A stretch of 64,000 bases of DNA, from NCBI GenBank assembly GCA_009829735.1, contig CM020620.1, positions 992,001 through 1,056,000 of the forward strand, in the 5' to 3' direction. Below, in pieces: positions 23,394-33,334 of the stretch (position 1 is the first letter of the stretch; each line of letters opens with the position of its first letter). The notes below the pieces were generated by a model. That model was not told the DNA's origin. It made no database searches and was given only the letters and a program-made list of their open reading frames with translations. The position numbers were made by a program, and so were the translations under genes. This DNA is from Pyropia yezoensis (taxonomy: Eukaryota > Rhodophyta > Bangiophyceae > Bangiales > Bangiaceae).

Positions 23394-23492
23394 GGTTCCT
23401 CTGACGTTCCCGGTGGGAGAGTGCTCGCTTTTACGCGGTAGGACGGTGGGGGGGGGTGTGGGTCACCCCCGCATCGCTTTTCTGGGCCGCGG
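23394..23492 (+). mobile_element. 5' tip of LINE copy 3, truncated by the chromovirus
   Basis: 99 bp of the LINE leader, starting GGTTCCTCTGACG and ending at GGGCCGCGG. Copies 1a and 2 continue with GAGGGCGGTATGG, but here the chromovirus LTR begins. The right side of the chromovirus does not resume the LINE. Confidence 0.88.
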
Positions 23493-23961
23493 TGTGGCAG
23501 TATTAACCTCCAGGTAGGGAGGCAACACGTGCCATGTAAGGGGCGGCAGGCCACTAGCCTGATCCGTTCCTCCCTCTGCATTTGGGTCCATATTTCCTAA
23601 GTTTGGGATAGTTAGCTTAGTAGTAAATCCAACTTGGATTTGAGGGTTTTCTGCATTTATCGTCTTGAATTTTCGTGTGGCCCGGTGGGCAGGTGCTGGG
23701 GTGGGAGATTCTGAGTGGCGAGACTCTGAGGGGACCCTGGGGGGATAAGGGGAGGGACAGCGGGGCTTGGCCCTGCGTCCCCGTCCCGACCAAGAAACTG
23801 TTGGACCACACACCATCTTTTTGTTTGCCCGTGGGGGGATTGCCCCACAACAGAGATAGAGTGTGTGCGACTTGCACTTCTTCCGGTTCCCCCGACAAGG
23901 GAGGCAGCCCTTGTGCACCGCCCCAACTTGGGTGTCGCGTGTGCAAGAGGTTTTTGCCACA
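23493..23961 (+). repeat. 5' LTR of chromovirus
   Basis: 469 bp, TGTGGCAGTATT to TTTGCCACA. It aligns end to end with the 3' LTR without gaps, at roughly 96% identity by eye. Confidence 0.93.
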
Positions 23962-23963
23962 TT

Positions 23964-23982
23964 TGGTGGAGCAGCAGGGGAC
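23964..23982 (+). promoter_or_regulatory. Primer-binding site of chromovirus
   Basis: TGGTGGAGCAGCAGGGGAC begins two bases after the 5' LTR. TGG is the complement of a tRNA 3' CCA end. The implied primer tRNA would end GTCCCCTGCTGCTCCACCA; I cannot name it from this window. The element at 58463 carries almost the same site. Confidence 0.75.
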
Positions 23983-24080
23983 AGAGGTAAACTTTACCTC
24001 CGGGTGTACCCGGGTGTTGGGGGCCCTCTGTCTCAGAGGAATGGTGGACTTGAACCGTGTCATACGGATCGTCAGCCAAC

Positions 24081-26027
24081 ATGGCTAGTTTGGACCCCCC
24101 GTCGTCCGGGGAGTACACGGGTGACGCACGTTCTTCAGTGCCTTTGAATACTGGTGAGACACAGGTGGGTTTACCTGGGGTCGCAGAGGGACTAGAGGTC
24201 CCTCAAGCCAGCAGGACTAGAAGTGCGGGGGGGCAACAGGCCATTCCGACTCAGTCGGGAGTTCGCTCGAATGACGCTTCTCATGTGGGTGGGCCGAAGT
24301 CTGGCCACCGTGTGGTATACTCAACGGGAGCGTCCCACGGGGTGAGGACTGTCCCCGCGGGTTCCACTCGGGTTGGAGCCAACTGTGGCTTGGAGCCGTC
24401 GCCAACTAGGCTTTCGGTGGACGGCGGACCTCCGTTGGTCGGCGATGGGCTCGGGCCCATGCCCCCGGTTGAGACCCCTGAGGATCTTGGTGACCCCTCA
24501 GGTGGACTCCCGGAGGCGGACCGAGACTCAACTGGAGTCGTCATTCCACTCCTCGCGGAAACTGTCCGTCGGGAGGCGACCAATGTGTTGCGGCAGACTT
24601 TGCCGGACCTGGTGGTCACGATGGTGAATACTATTCTGAATCAGATTGTGGCGAGTTTGCCAGATGGCCTTAATGTCCAGACCGGATCGGGGCTTTCGAG
24701 CCCGCAGGCGCAGGGGGAATCCCTCCTCACGCCTACCTCTGGTCGCCCCGAACAGGGGGCGACATCTGTGACTCCCAAAGAGGGAGCCACACCATACTCG
24801 GTGGGGCGTACGCCCTTCATGGGGGAGTTTCCCCCGGAAACGCCGGCGGCTACACCAAGCGCGCCGCGCCAGAATATGGGCACTGAGGGTGAACTTGCCC
24901 CAGTGCCACAGCGGCTGTTCCCTCAACGTGAAGTGCCGCCCAAGATCCAGGTAGCCAACCCGGTCTACCAGAGGATCTTTGATTGTGAGACCTACGCCCT
25001 CCACAATAGGTCGGTGGCGTATGGTCCTGACCAGGCCCAAGCCATGGGCCGTGCCAAGAAGAATGCACTTCACTCTTTTGGGCGCAAAGCGGAGTGGGAT
25101 GGAACTCCCCCCCTCCGCGTCTTTGAGTTCCTACGTCGTTTCACAAAAGCCTGTGACGACCATGCCATAAGTGAAGGCATGGCTTTCTACATGCTACAGG
25201 AGTTTACGAAGGGAGACCTGCGGACAGAACTTATGTCCGTCGTGCCCAGCTCCTCAAGTGGAGGCGCTGGTGAGGTGACGTCCTATTTGGAGCTGGTCAA
25301 CTGGTTGTTGAGAGCCATGGTTGATGAAGCGGCGCTGGCTTCTCAAGTCGAGGAGTTTACGCAAGCCCACGAGGAAGAGGCGGAGGACGAGTTGTCCCTT
25401 GCGGAGCGAGTCCGTAAGCTCAACAATCTTTGTGGGTTTCTTCATCCACAAGCTGTGGTGAAGAGTCGGTTTGTGGAGGGACTCCATTGGTCAGTCCGGA
25501 TGGAGACCCGGGAGCATTACACTGCCCGGGCGACCCTGGCCGAGTAAGCTAGGTTCGCCTACCGCAGAGGCGAGGCCAACTGCAAGTTGCGGGAGGAACA
25601 ACGCCAGGAGAGTCAGGCCGAGTTGGCCAAGGAACGGGAGGAGGCGCGCAGGGCCAGAGAGTTGAGAGAGGCACGCCGAATCCGCAAGGAAAGGGTGGTA
25701 GCTGCCGGTGGAGCTTCCCAGGGTATCTCTTCGTCTTCCCGAGTTGGGAAGACCCCTCCGGAAACTAACAATCGGTGTTGGAACTGCAAATCCGATGGAC
25801 ACTGGGCATATGATTGCCCCAAGTTGAGTAAACGCATTCAACAACTTGTTAGGAATGCGAGTAAGAAGTCGGCTACGAACGAAGTACGTTCACGCCGCGA
25901 GGGTGGGTCTCGACCGGTGGTGGCAATCGCCACACCCTCGGCGGAAGAGGCGGACACGTCGTCCTCGGCCTCGTCGTCTTCCCCTTCGTCCTCAGATTCG
26001 GACGCCAAGTCGGCGGGAAACGAATGA
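24081..26027 (+). CDS. gag region of chromovirus (fossil)
   Basis: Starts MASLDPPSSGEYTGDA. A long Ser/Thr/Pro-rich N-terminal part is followed by a capsid-like segment (PPLRVFEFLRRFTKACDDH, SYLELVNWLLRAMVDEAAL). A zinc knuckle, CWNCKSDGHWAYDCPK, and a Ser/acidic tail come near the end. The region is broken. Confidence 0.8.
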
Positions 26028-26391
26028 CCGTTGGAGCTGGTCGTCCGAAGCTCACAACGGCAGCCTCGGCCAAGTGGGTCAAGGGGACGAATCAACCGTG
26101 CCGGATACTGCGGCGACCTAAGGGAGTCCGCCCACCTCGGGTAGGACTCCCAAAGAACGTAAACCCACGTCGGGTCATCGCGGTGCTGACAGTGAGAACT
26201 TCCAGGTGGCTGGACGGGTGCAACCTGCCCCCGGCCGCGCTTGTTGTGCCCGTATCGTACTTGATACCGGGTAAGGAGCCTCCTTGATACGCAAGTCGCT
26301 ATTACCAAAGGAGATGAAGCTCCAACGCTGGAGGTCTTAGGCCGACCATCTGATTGACATCAATGGTGGGGTACTTCCCATCGTTGGTGCC

Positions 26392-26820
26392 GTGACCCTA
26401 CCAACTAGGTTGGGGACCCATGAGGTCTACGTGACCTACGGAGTAGTCGATAATATATCGGTACCCCTGCTTCTGGGTACCCCTTATGTTGTAACACAAG
26501 TGCCTTTGATTTGTGGCCCTGAGTACTGGGTCAAGTTGATGAATGGGGAGACTATCCCAAACCTTGGTAAGGGAAAGTCTGTGGCTCCTGTGACAGCCTT
26601 ACAGTCGAAGCCTGTTTGCTCTGTGAGGGAAGCGTCTACTGCTACCCTGCGTTTAGCCCGTAAAGTCACGTTGCCCCCCAACTCGGTGGCGCACGTTGAT
26701 GTCGTAACTGATTATCCGGGGAACGGGTTGGTGCACCCTTACCCCCGTCTTGCTCGCAAGCACCAAGTGCATGTTGACCTTGGCACGATGGACTCCAAGC
26801 CGGAGTCCCGTGGAGGATCC
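26392..26820 (+). CDS. Protease region of chromovirus (fossil)
   Basis: Reads VYVTYGVVDNISVPLLLGTPYV, typical of the second half of a Ty3/gypsy aspartic protease, followed by the linker toward the RT. Part of the broken gag-protease section. Confidence 0.6.
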
Positions 26821-26822
26821 AG

Positions 26823-29800
26823 GTGATGAACCTGAGCTCGTCGGCCAAGTACTTCAAGTCGGGAGCCAAGTTCGGCTATATCGACCAACACGAGGGACCG
26901 GTAGTAGCGGTCACCCTCAACGCGGGCGCAAGTAGCGACCCGAAGTCCGGAAAGGAGAAGCATCAAGCCAAGTCGGCCGCCTCTCCTCGGCCCCATGTGA
27001 ACATGGAGGGTGTTCCACCTAGGTTGAGGGTTCAAGTTGAACGCCTCTTGGACCAATATCACAAGTTGTGGGATGGTCAATTGGGACTCATGAGAGCTAC
27101 CCAACACCGGATCGAGTTGGGGCCGGGTGCACCCCCTATACGCCAACAAACGTATAGGGGAGGACCCCGTTCAAGGGCCCTCGTTAAGGAGCAAGTCGCT
27201 CGCATGGAGGCCCTCGATGTGATCGAGGCCAGTAACGCCGAGTGGGCGAGTCCGGTGGTTATCGTCCCCAAAGTTGATGGGACCCCCCGGTTCTGTATCG
27301 ACTACCGTAAGCTCAACGAGAGCACGGTGAAGGACAGTTATCCCCTACCTGGGATGGACGACTGTCTGGACTCTCTGGGGGAGGCGAACGTGTTCTCTAC
27401 CCTGGACTGTAACGCGGGGTACTCGCAAATTCCCATTGCCCCGGAGGACAGGCATAAAACTACCTTTACCTGTCACTGTGGTACCTACCAGTGCAAGCGT
27501 CTACCGTTTGGCCTGTGTAACGCGCCGGAAACTTTCCAGCGCGCTATGGACATGATTCTGGCCGGAGGACGGTGGCAGATCTGTCTCGCGTACCTAGACG
27601 ATATCATTGTGTTCTCCCGAAGTCCGGAGGAACACATTGGCCATCTTGGCCAGGTGTTCAAGCTACTTGCTGACGCCGGTGTGTCACTGAAGGCGAGTAA
27701 GTGCCACCTCTTCACTCAAGAGGTGGAATACTCGGGACATGTTGTCCGTCCGGGGCGTCTCAGTGTCAACGAGAAGAACTTGAGGGCCATCCGTAAGGCT
27801 CAGTACCCCCGGACCCAGACCCAGATGAGGAGCTTCCTCGGGATGTGTAACGTGTACCGACGTTTCACCAAGGGCTTCGCCAAGGTGGCGAAGCCGTTGA
27901 ATAAGTTAGTGAGCTCAACGCTACCGAAGAACCTGCCCCCCCCAAGTCGGGTGGAGCAGGAATCCTTTGAGACTCTTCGGGACCTTCTGCTGAAGCCCCC
28001 TATCCTGGCTATTCCCATGTTGGGAGGCCACTACATTCTGGATGTGGACGCTAGCTACGACCAACTTGGTTGTGTGTTGCTTCAGCAGCAGCCGGACAGG
28101 GAGTACTTGCCGGTGGAATACTTCAGGAAGGGGCTGAACTCGGCCGAGAAGAACTACGGAGTCACCGAGTTGGAAGGACTCGCAGTGGTGTGGGCGGTGA
28201 CGTCACTTCGTCACTACCTAGAGGGTGAGAAGTTCCTCATCCGCTGTGACCACCGCGCGTTGCAGTTCATCTTTAAGACGGACTGTACGAACACTCGTCT
28301 CAACCGGTGGAGGGTGCGATTGGCACCCTTCAACTTTGATATCGAGTACAGACCTGGCAGGCAACATGCCCTTGCCGACGGCCTTTCTCGGGTACCTACC
28401 AAGGGGCTGGATACTAACCCAGTCGATGAGGACATCCCCATCGTGGGGGTAGTCACGCGCTCGGGTCAGGTGTTGAGCCCCGAGGCGCCAGGGAACAAGA
28501 AGTACTTGCCCCTGTCCCTGGACGAGGTGGTGAAGGCCCAGGCCGAGGATCCCTTCTGCAAGTCGCAGAGGGATACACTGGATACAGTGGCGGAGACGCG
28601 GTTCTTTCTGGGAGACGATGGCCTCCTCATGAGGAGGGGGGTATTCCAGGGGACCGAACAACTTGTCGTCCCCGCATCCCTCAAGGAGAGTGTTCTTGAG
28701 AGGGAGCATAACGCTCCCACGGGTGGACACCTGGGGTCTAGTAAACTGTACCAGACCCTGAGGACCAGGTACTACTGGCCGTCCATGGTGGTGGACATCT
28801 ACAGTTGGGTGGCTGCCTGCACAAGTTGTGCACAGAACCGTCTGATGGAACGGCGGCCTACTACGGCTTTGCTATTGTTCCCGGCCAAGGAGCGCTTTGC
28901 CGCGTTGGCGATGGACATCCTTGGGCCACTGCCAGTGACCGAGGAGGGCAACCAGTACCTCCGGGTCATCTGTGACCGCTTCACGAAACTTACGCGAGCG
29001 ATCCCACTGGTAAAGATCACGGCCATGTCGGTCGTGTCGGCCTTCCTAGATCACTGGGTTGCCGCGTATGGCATTCCGGATAGTACACTATCGGACAATG
29101 GACCGCAATTTGCGTCTGTACTGTTTCAGAGAGTGCTGGATATGTTGGGGGTTAAGGCAAACTATGCCACCCCCTACCACCCACAAACTAATGGGCAGGT
29201 GGAGCGCTTCAACAAATATATTGTTCGGCAGCTGTGCCACTATGTGAGTGAGCATGTGAAAACGTGGGACCAATACATTGCTATTCTTACCACTGCCTAC
29301 AATTCGCAGGTTCACTCATCTACCGGGGAAGTACCCCTCGCTTTTGTGACCCCCCGTCGCAAGCGGTCTATTGCCGTGCGGCGGCCGCTCCCAACTAGGG
29401 AGGATGGTGGCAGTACGCCTACTCCTACTGAGAGTAAGGCGGAGTTCGCTGCTAGGCTTGAAAACCTCATCCCTAAAGTCAGGGCCGAGATGGACAAAGC
29501 ACAAAAGCGCTACAAGCGTACCTTTGACAAAAAGGTGCGCAATGCTAAGCATGTCCCCGAGCAGGGTGACTGGGTGCTGGTACACTCACACACCCCAACT
29601 GGGGGTAAGTTGGTATTCCAGACGAAGGGGCCGTACCAGGTCCTTCGTACTGATGGGCGGCGCTTCACCATCGAAAGTGACGATGGGGTCCGCACAGTGA
29701 ACGGACAGGACGTGGTCAAAGTTGCACCACCTCCTGCAGGCGACCCAGCTTGGGCGCGTGCGTTGGAAGCGTGGCGCCTCCCCTCACTGCCTGCGGCCAA

Positions 29801-30005
29801 ACAGGGCCCGCAGGAGTACGTGTTCGATAAGTTCATCGACCACGGCTGGTATGAGGACACTGACCGCCTCATCTTGAGGGTCCGTTGGTTTGGCTATAAA
29901 GCCAAGGATGATACGTGGGAGTATGTGGAGGACCTTCCCGCTGAGAAGGTCCGGGCATACTGTGCCCGGAATGAGATAGACCCTAACAGCCCTCCCTCAA
30001 CGTGA
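26823..30005 (+). CDS. Pol of chromovirus: RT, RNase H, integrase, chromodomain
   Basis: A frame of about 1,060 codons. RT: FCIDYRKLNESTVKDSYPLP, FSTLDCNAGYSQIPI, LPFGLCNAPETFQRAMD, YLDDIIVFS. RNase H: ILDVDASYDQLGCVLLQQ, then EKNYGVTELEGLAVVW. Integrase: an HHCC-type zinc region (HNAPTGGHLGSSK...CTSCAQNR) and the core with AMDILGPLPV, LSDNGPQFAS and HPQTNGQVERFN. The C-terminus has a chromodomain: YVFDKFIDHGWYEDTDRLILRV, then RWFGYKAKDDTWEYVEDLP. This chromodomain is known in chromoviruses to bind modified histones and steer insertion. The frame looks whole. Confidence 0.95.
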   Translation: MMNLSSSAKYFKSGAKFGYIDQHEGPVVAVTLNAGASSDPKSGKEKHQAKSAASPRPHVNMEGVPPRLRVQVERLLDQYHKLWDGQLGLMRATQHRIELGPGAPPIRQQTYRGGPRSRALVKEQVARMEALDVIEASNAEWASPVVIVPKVDGTPRFCIDYRKLNESTVKDSYPLPGMDDCLDSLGEANVFSTLDCNAGYSQIPIAPEDRHKTTFTCHCGTYQCKRLPFGLCNAPETFQRAMDMILAGGRWQICLAYLDDIIVFSRSPEEHIGHLGQVFKLLADAGVSLKASKCHLFTQEVEYSGHVVRPGRLSVNEKNLRAIRKAQYPRTQTQMRSFLGMCNVYRRFTKGFAKVAKPLNKLVSSTLPKNLPPPSRVEQESFETLRDLLLKPPILAIPMLGGHYILDVDASYDQLGCVLLQQQPDREYLPVEYFRKGLNSAEKNYGVTELEGLAVVWAVTSLRHYLEGEKFLIRCDHRALQFIFKTDCTNTRLNRWRVRLAPFNFDIEYRPGRQHALADGLSRVPTKGLDTNPVDEDIPIVGVVTRSGQVLSPEAPGNKKYLPLSLDEVVKAQAEDPFCKSQRDTLDTVAETRFFLGDDGLLMRRGVFQGTEQLVVPASLKESVLEREHNAPTGGHLGSSKLYQTLRTRYYWPSMVVDIYSWVAACTSCAQNRLMERRPTTALLLFPAKERFAALAMDILGPLPVTEEGNQYLRVICDRFTKLTRAIPLVKITAMSVVSAFLDHWVAAYGIPDSTLSDNGPQFASVLFQRVLDMLGVKANYATPYHPQTNGQVERFNKYIVRQLCHYVSEHVKTWDQYIAILTTAYNSQVHSSTGEVPLAFVTPRRKRSIAVRRPLPTREDGGSTPTPTESKAEFAARLENLIPKVRAEMDKAQKRYKRTFDKKVRNAKHVPEQGDWVLVHSHTPTGGKLVFQTKGPYQVLRTDGRRFTIESDDGVRTVNGQDVVKVAPPPAGDPAWARALEAWRLPSLPAAKQGPQEYVFDKFIDHGWYEDTDRLILRVRWFGYKAKDDTWEYVEDLPAEKVRAYCARNEIDPNSPPST

Positions 30006-30116
30006 GGGAAGGCCGAGTAACAGTGCCAACGGAGTGCTTCAAGTCGAAGTGGTACGCAGAGTGGCTTCTAACTACAGCCCTAACCCTCACACTCTCACAA
30101 CCAAGGCAGCTGCCAA

Positions 30117-32072
30117 CTAGGCATGCATGCTAGACTCTCCAACCCCACGGCCCTCGCCCTCACGTGGAGGCGAGCGGCGAGACCCACGGCGATAACGCTC
30201 CCCACCCGTCGGCGGGGCCGGCGGCTCCAAGTCGGAACCGCCGCACCCCTCACGGTCGCGCAAGTGGCGACGACCGCGGCTGCCCTTCTGTTTAGTCTTG
30301 CGCGCAAGTTGGCGACGCAGACGCCGGACCGACTTCGACTCTGAAGGAGTCGAGGACTCCGAGACGGAGTAAGACAACTCATCTTCCGACACGGAGGGAG
30401 AGCGCCGCGAGTGTCGGCGACGACGGCGAGGAGGCGAGTAAGCCCGGCTCGCGCGACGTTTGCCACGCCCAAGTGGGGCTGGCTGGGGCATAGTAGCCCC
30501 GATGCGAGCCAACTCGGCCGTCATAAACTCCGCCACCGACTCGCAACTCGCGGTCGCCACTGCAGTACGAACGCGCTCCTCAAGTTGAGGAATCTCGGAA
30601 CTTTGAAGGGTTGCGGTCGACGCGGCCAACCTGGAAATGGTGCGCACCAACGTTGTGATCATCATCTCTGAGGTTAGAGGCGTGGGCGGTAACACCAACT
30701 TGGGGTATACCGTCAGGAAGGTGGCCCCCAAGTTGGGGGACACCGGGGTGGACGACTCAACGGCCACGCTAATCGGGATATCCCCGTGCGGCTGGTAGGG
30801 GACAGGATGAAGCGGAGGGGCACGCCGAGATGGCGGGACCCGGGTGTAACTGCGACCCCGACTTGGGGCCCCCGGAGTGGGTTGAGTCATATGGTCATCA
30901 TATGAGGGCACGGCCATAACTATGGCCTTGTCCGGGGGCGGCGCAGTGTGGCGATCCACCCCCGGAGCATACGGGTAGTCCCCGATGCCCAACCCCTCTC
31001 GTAGGACCACACGGCCGTCGTGAAGTTCACGAGCGACCCACACGAGCTGGCGAAGTGCGCCATCGTCCTTGGGCCCACGAGTGGGGCCGCTCAACTTGCT
31101 CTCAATGCTCTCCCACTCGATAAACTTGTGGAGGCGGAGCATCTCCTCAAGTAGAGTGAGTTGTCCTGATGAGCACCCCTCAGCAGCTAGCTGAGGGGTG
31201 AGCTGCTCCAAACCTTGGATGAGCCGGAGGGGGAGATGCCAGAGCATTCCCCGCCGCTGAACACAAGACAGCCAGGTCGACATGACCTCGAGGAGCCACT
31301 GGGTGGCCAACATGGCCCGCACCAGGTGATCAGGGCCAGCCGTCAACATGACGGTGCCGAAGTGGTCGAGCAGCCGTGGTAGCAACGCCGGGAACCCGTA
31401 GGGGACCTCAACTTGAGGCCACCACTCGGGCTTCTTCAGATAGTACTGCTCCTTACTGGCAGCAGGCTGCTGAGGGAACTCAAGTTGAGCCGAGGTCACC
31501 AAGTAGGGACCTCGCCGGAAGTCCTTCTCCATCCGCACATCAAAGTGATGAGTGTGCGGATCGGCCTCGTGAAGGTACGGGGGGCGAGCTGCCACCGCGT
31601 CCCAAGTAAAGGTCGGCAAGTCGCCGGGACCCGGGATAGTTCCCCCGCGGTCCACCATGGCCTTGGCCCGCTGAATGTCTTCGACCTCCTCGTCGTCCAG
31701 GAAGGCAAACTGGTCCGTCCTGAAGCCGGCAGGGAACCCGACCCTACGGGGATACTTCTCCCGTAGGCGGTCCCATACCCGACCCATCGCTGCGCCAAGT
31801 CGGCCACAGCGAAGAATAGTCAACCCCTCCTCATATAGAGGCCAAGCGGGGTAAAACCACCGCCCCAAGGCCTCACGCGGGACAACTTGTCCCGCCTCCG
31901 GGGGAGATCCCGCCGTCAACCCAAAGCCGGGTGACGCGGGAGTCCCATCCCCCGGAGCGATCGCGGAGCCCCCGCCGGAAGTCCCGGCGGGCGCTGCACC
32001 GTAGGAGGTGTCCTCCATACGTTCGTCGAGAGAGTCCGTCTCCACTCCCGGGGTCGCCATGGCTCTCCCCAA
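30117..32072 (-). CDS. Antisense ORF of chromovirus, 651 aa, unknown family
   Basis: Runs opposite to gag-pol, from ATG 32072 to a stop 112 bp past the pol stop, and starts about 330 bp inside the 3' LTR. No known domain is recognised. After a Gly/Pro-rich first 65 residues comes an ordered region: GRWFYPAWPLYEEGLTILRC, FAFLDDEEVEDIQRAKAM, FRRGPYLVTSAQLEFPQQP, KPEWWPQVEVPYGFPALL, QWLLEVMSTWLSCVQRRG. A proline-rich linker follows, then a helical stretch (EERVRTAVATASCESVAEFM) and an Arg/Ser-rich tail from about residue 535 (RRRRRHSRRSPSVSEDELS). The tail recalls SR-type or RNA-binding proteins. A promoter in or near the 3' LTR would be needed. A protein of similar size and pattern lies at 61642-63528. 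Confidence 0.8.
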   Translation of the reverse strand: MGRAMATPGVETDSLDERMEDTSYGAAPAGTSGGGSAIAPGDGTPASPGFGLTAGSPPEAGQVVPREALGRWFYPAWPLYEEGLTILRCGRLGAAMGRVWDRLREKYPRRVGFPAGFRTDQFAFLDDEEVEDIQRAKAMVDRGGTIPGPGDLPTFTWDAVAARPPYLHEADPHTHHFDVRMEKDFRRGPYLVTSAQLEFPQQPAASKEQYYLKKPEWWPQVEVPYGFPALLPRLLDHFGTVMLTAGPDHLVRAMLATQWLLEVMSTWLSCVQRRGMLWHLPLRLIQGLEQLTPQLAAEGCSSGQLTLLEEMLRLHKFIEWESIESKLSGPTRGPKDDGALRQLVWVARELHDGRVVLREGLGIGDYPYAPGVDRHTAPPPDKAIVMAVPSYDDHMTQPTPGAPSRGRSYTRVPPSRRAPPLHPVPYQPHGDIPISVAVESSTPVSPNLGATFLTVYPKLVLPPTPLTSEMMITTLVRTISRLAASTATLQSSEIPQLEERVRTAVATASCESVAEFMTAELARIGATMPQPAPLGRGKRRASRAYSPPRRRRRHSRRSPSVSEDELSYSVSESSTPSESKSVRRLRRQLARKTKQKGSRGRRHLRDREGCGGSDLEPPAPPTGGERYRRGSRRSPPREGEGRGVGESSMHA

Positions 32073-32380
32073 GTTGGGGAGAGACGCCCTGGCTACGGCG
32101 GCATGAGACCCGCCTCGAGTTGAGGGGGACTCGGATCGTAGGTAGACGGGTGGCCTCCCCAGCGTTTGGCAGCCCCGTGGAAGGTGAAGGGGAGGTGGTG
32201 GTGAAGGTGAAGTGTGAACCGGGGAGAGAAAGCTGCCGAGTGGGCAAGCTTGAGGAGAGGGGCGGTCAACGTGACCGCCTCCACATCCGCGTTACGTACT
32301 CAAGGGGGGACAGCAAGTCGCGCCCGCAACGCCGAGACGTGCGTTTACACACCCCCTCACAGGGCCGACCGGGTCGGTCG

Positions 32381-32398
32381 GAGCTGAGGAGAGGGGAG
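32381..32398 (+). promoter_or_regulatory. Polypurine tract of chromovirus
   Basis: GAGCTGAGGAGAGGGGAG directly before the 3' LTR, where plus-strand synthesis is primed in LTR elements. Confidence 0.75.
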
Positions 32399-32867
32399 TG
32401 TGGCAGTATTGACCCCCAGGTAGGGGGGCAACACGTGCCATGGAAGGGGTGGCAGGCCACGAGCCTGATCCGTTCCTCCCCCTGCATTTGGGTCCATATT
32501 CCCTAAGTTTGGGATAGTTAGCTTAGTAGTAAATCCAACTTGGATTTGAGGGTTTTCTGCATTTATCGTATTGAATTTTCGTGTGGCCCGGTGGGCAGGT
32601 GCTGGGGTGGGAGATTCTGAGTGGCGAGATTCTGAAGGGACCCTGGGGAGATAAGGGGAGGGACAGCTGGGCTTGGCCCTGCTTCCCCGTCCCGACCAAG
32701 AAACTGTTGGACCACACACCATCTTCTTGTTTGTCAGTGGGGGGATTGCCCCACAAGAGAGATAGAGTGTGTGCGACTTGCACTTTTTCCGGTTCCCCCG
32801 ACACGGGAGGCAGCCCTTGTGCACCGCCCCAACTTGGGTGTCGCGTGTGCAAGAGGTTTTTGCCACA
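32399..32867 (+). repeat. 3' LTR of chromovirus
   Basis: 469 bp, TGTGGCAGTATTGACC to TTTGCCACA, pairing with the 5' LTR. It is followed by GCCCTGAG, unrelated to the sequence left of the 5' LTR (CGCGG). Confidence 0.93.
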
Positions 32868-32875
32868 GCCCTGAG

Positions 32876-33162
32876 TGGCCCCGACCTGGGTCTAACCTCG
32901 TCAGGGCGGGGGCCACTTCCACTACTCATTATAACCCCCCTCACTCATCCCATTATCAATTCTCTCAAAGCTAGTCCCTCACAAATATGGATAAACTCAT
33001 CAGAAGTCCCTCTCTTACTTGTCGGTAGCGTAGTCCACCGCATCCCAGTGCTGGGCACGGACCACGGCCGCCGACCATCCCACATGGCGGGCGTGTTCTC
33101 GCACCTGGTGTCCCTTGGTGGCTATCCTGGGTCGGCGCCAAGTCCAGGCCAGGGATGCTACA
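32876..33162 (-). repeat. ~288-bp repeat R, left copy (possible solo LTR)
   Basis: Matches 36065-36353 in the same orientation over its whole length (shared blocks such as GTCCCTCACAAAT, ATCAGAAGTCCCTCTCT and GCGTAGTCCACCGCATCCCA). On the minus strand it starts TGTAGCATCCCTGG and ends GGGGCCA, so it has LTR-like TG...CA ends. Its left edge can fold: AGTGGCCCC pairs with GGGGCCACT about 45 bases on. Confidence 0.7.
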
Positions 33163-33334
33163 GCTCGGCGTCATCCAAGCCGCCCACCTGAGCATTGGCG
33201 GTTGTGGAAGTGTGCAGCTCAGTCTTCCACCGTGGCGCATTTCCATCATGTTCGGTAAAGCGCGTGCCGCAACCGCAGCTTCTCCAGTGGGACGACAGCA
33301 GGATCGGCACAGGGCAGCAGGCTTAGTCGTGCAA

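Larger units (their letters stand above)
23493..32867 (+). mobile_element. Ty3/gypsy chromovirus with an added antisense ORF
   Basis: A 9.4-kb LTR element. It has two 469-bp LTRs (TG...CA), a primer-binding site after the 5' LTR, gag with a CCHC knuckle, a protease region, and a long pol frame with RT, RNase H, integrase and a C-terminal chromodomain. A polypurine tract (32381-32398) precedes the 3' LTR. Between pol and the 3' LTR lies a 651-codon ORF on the opposite strand. The LTRs differ at about 20 of 469 positions by eye, so the insertion is neither fresh nor ancient. No lineage rate is at hand to date it. The gag-protease part is broken, with about two to three breaks; pol and the antisense ORF look whole. 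Flanks do not form a target duplication. Confidence 0.93.
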
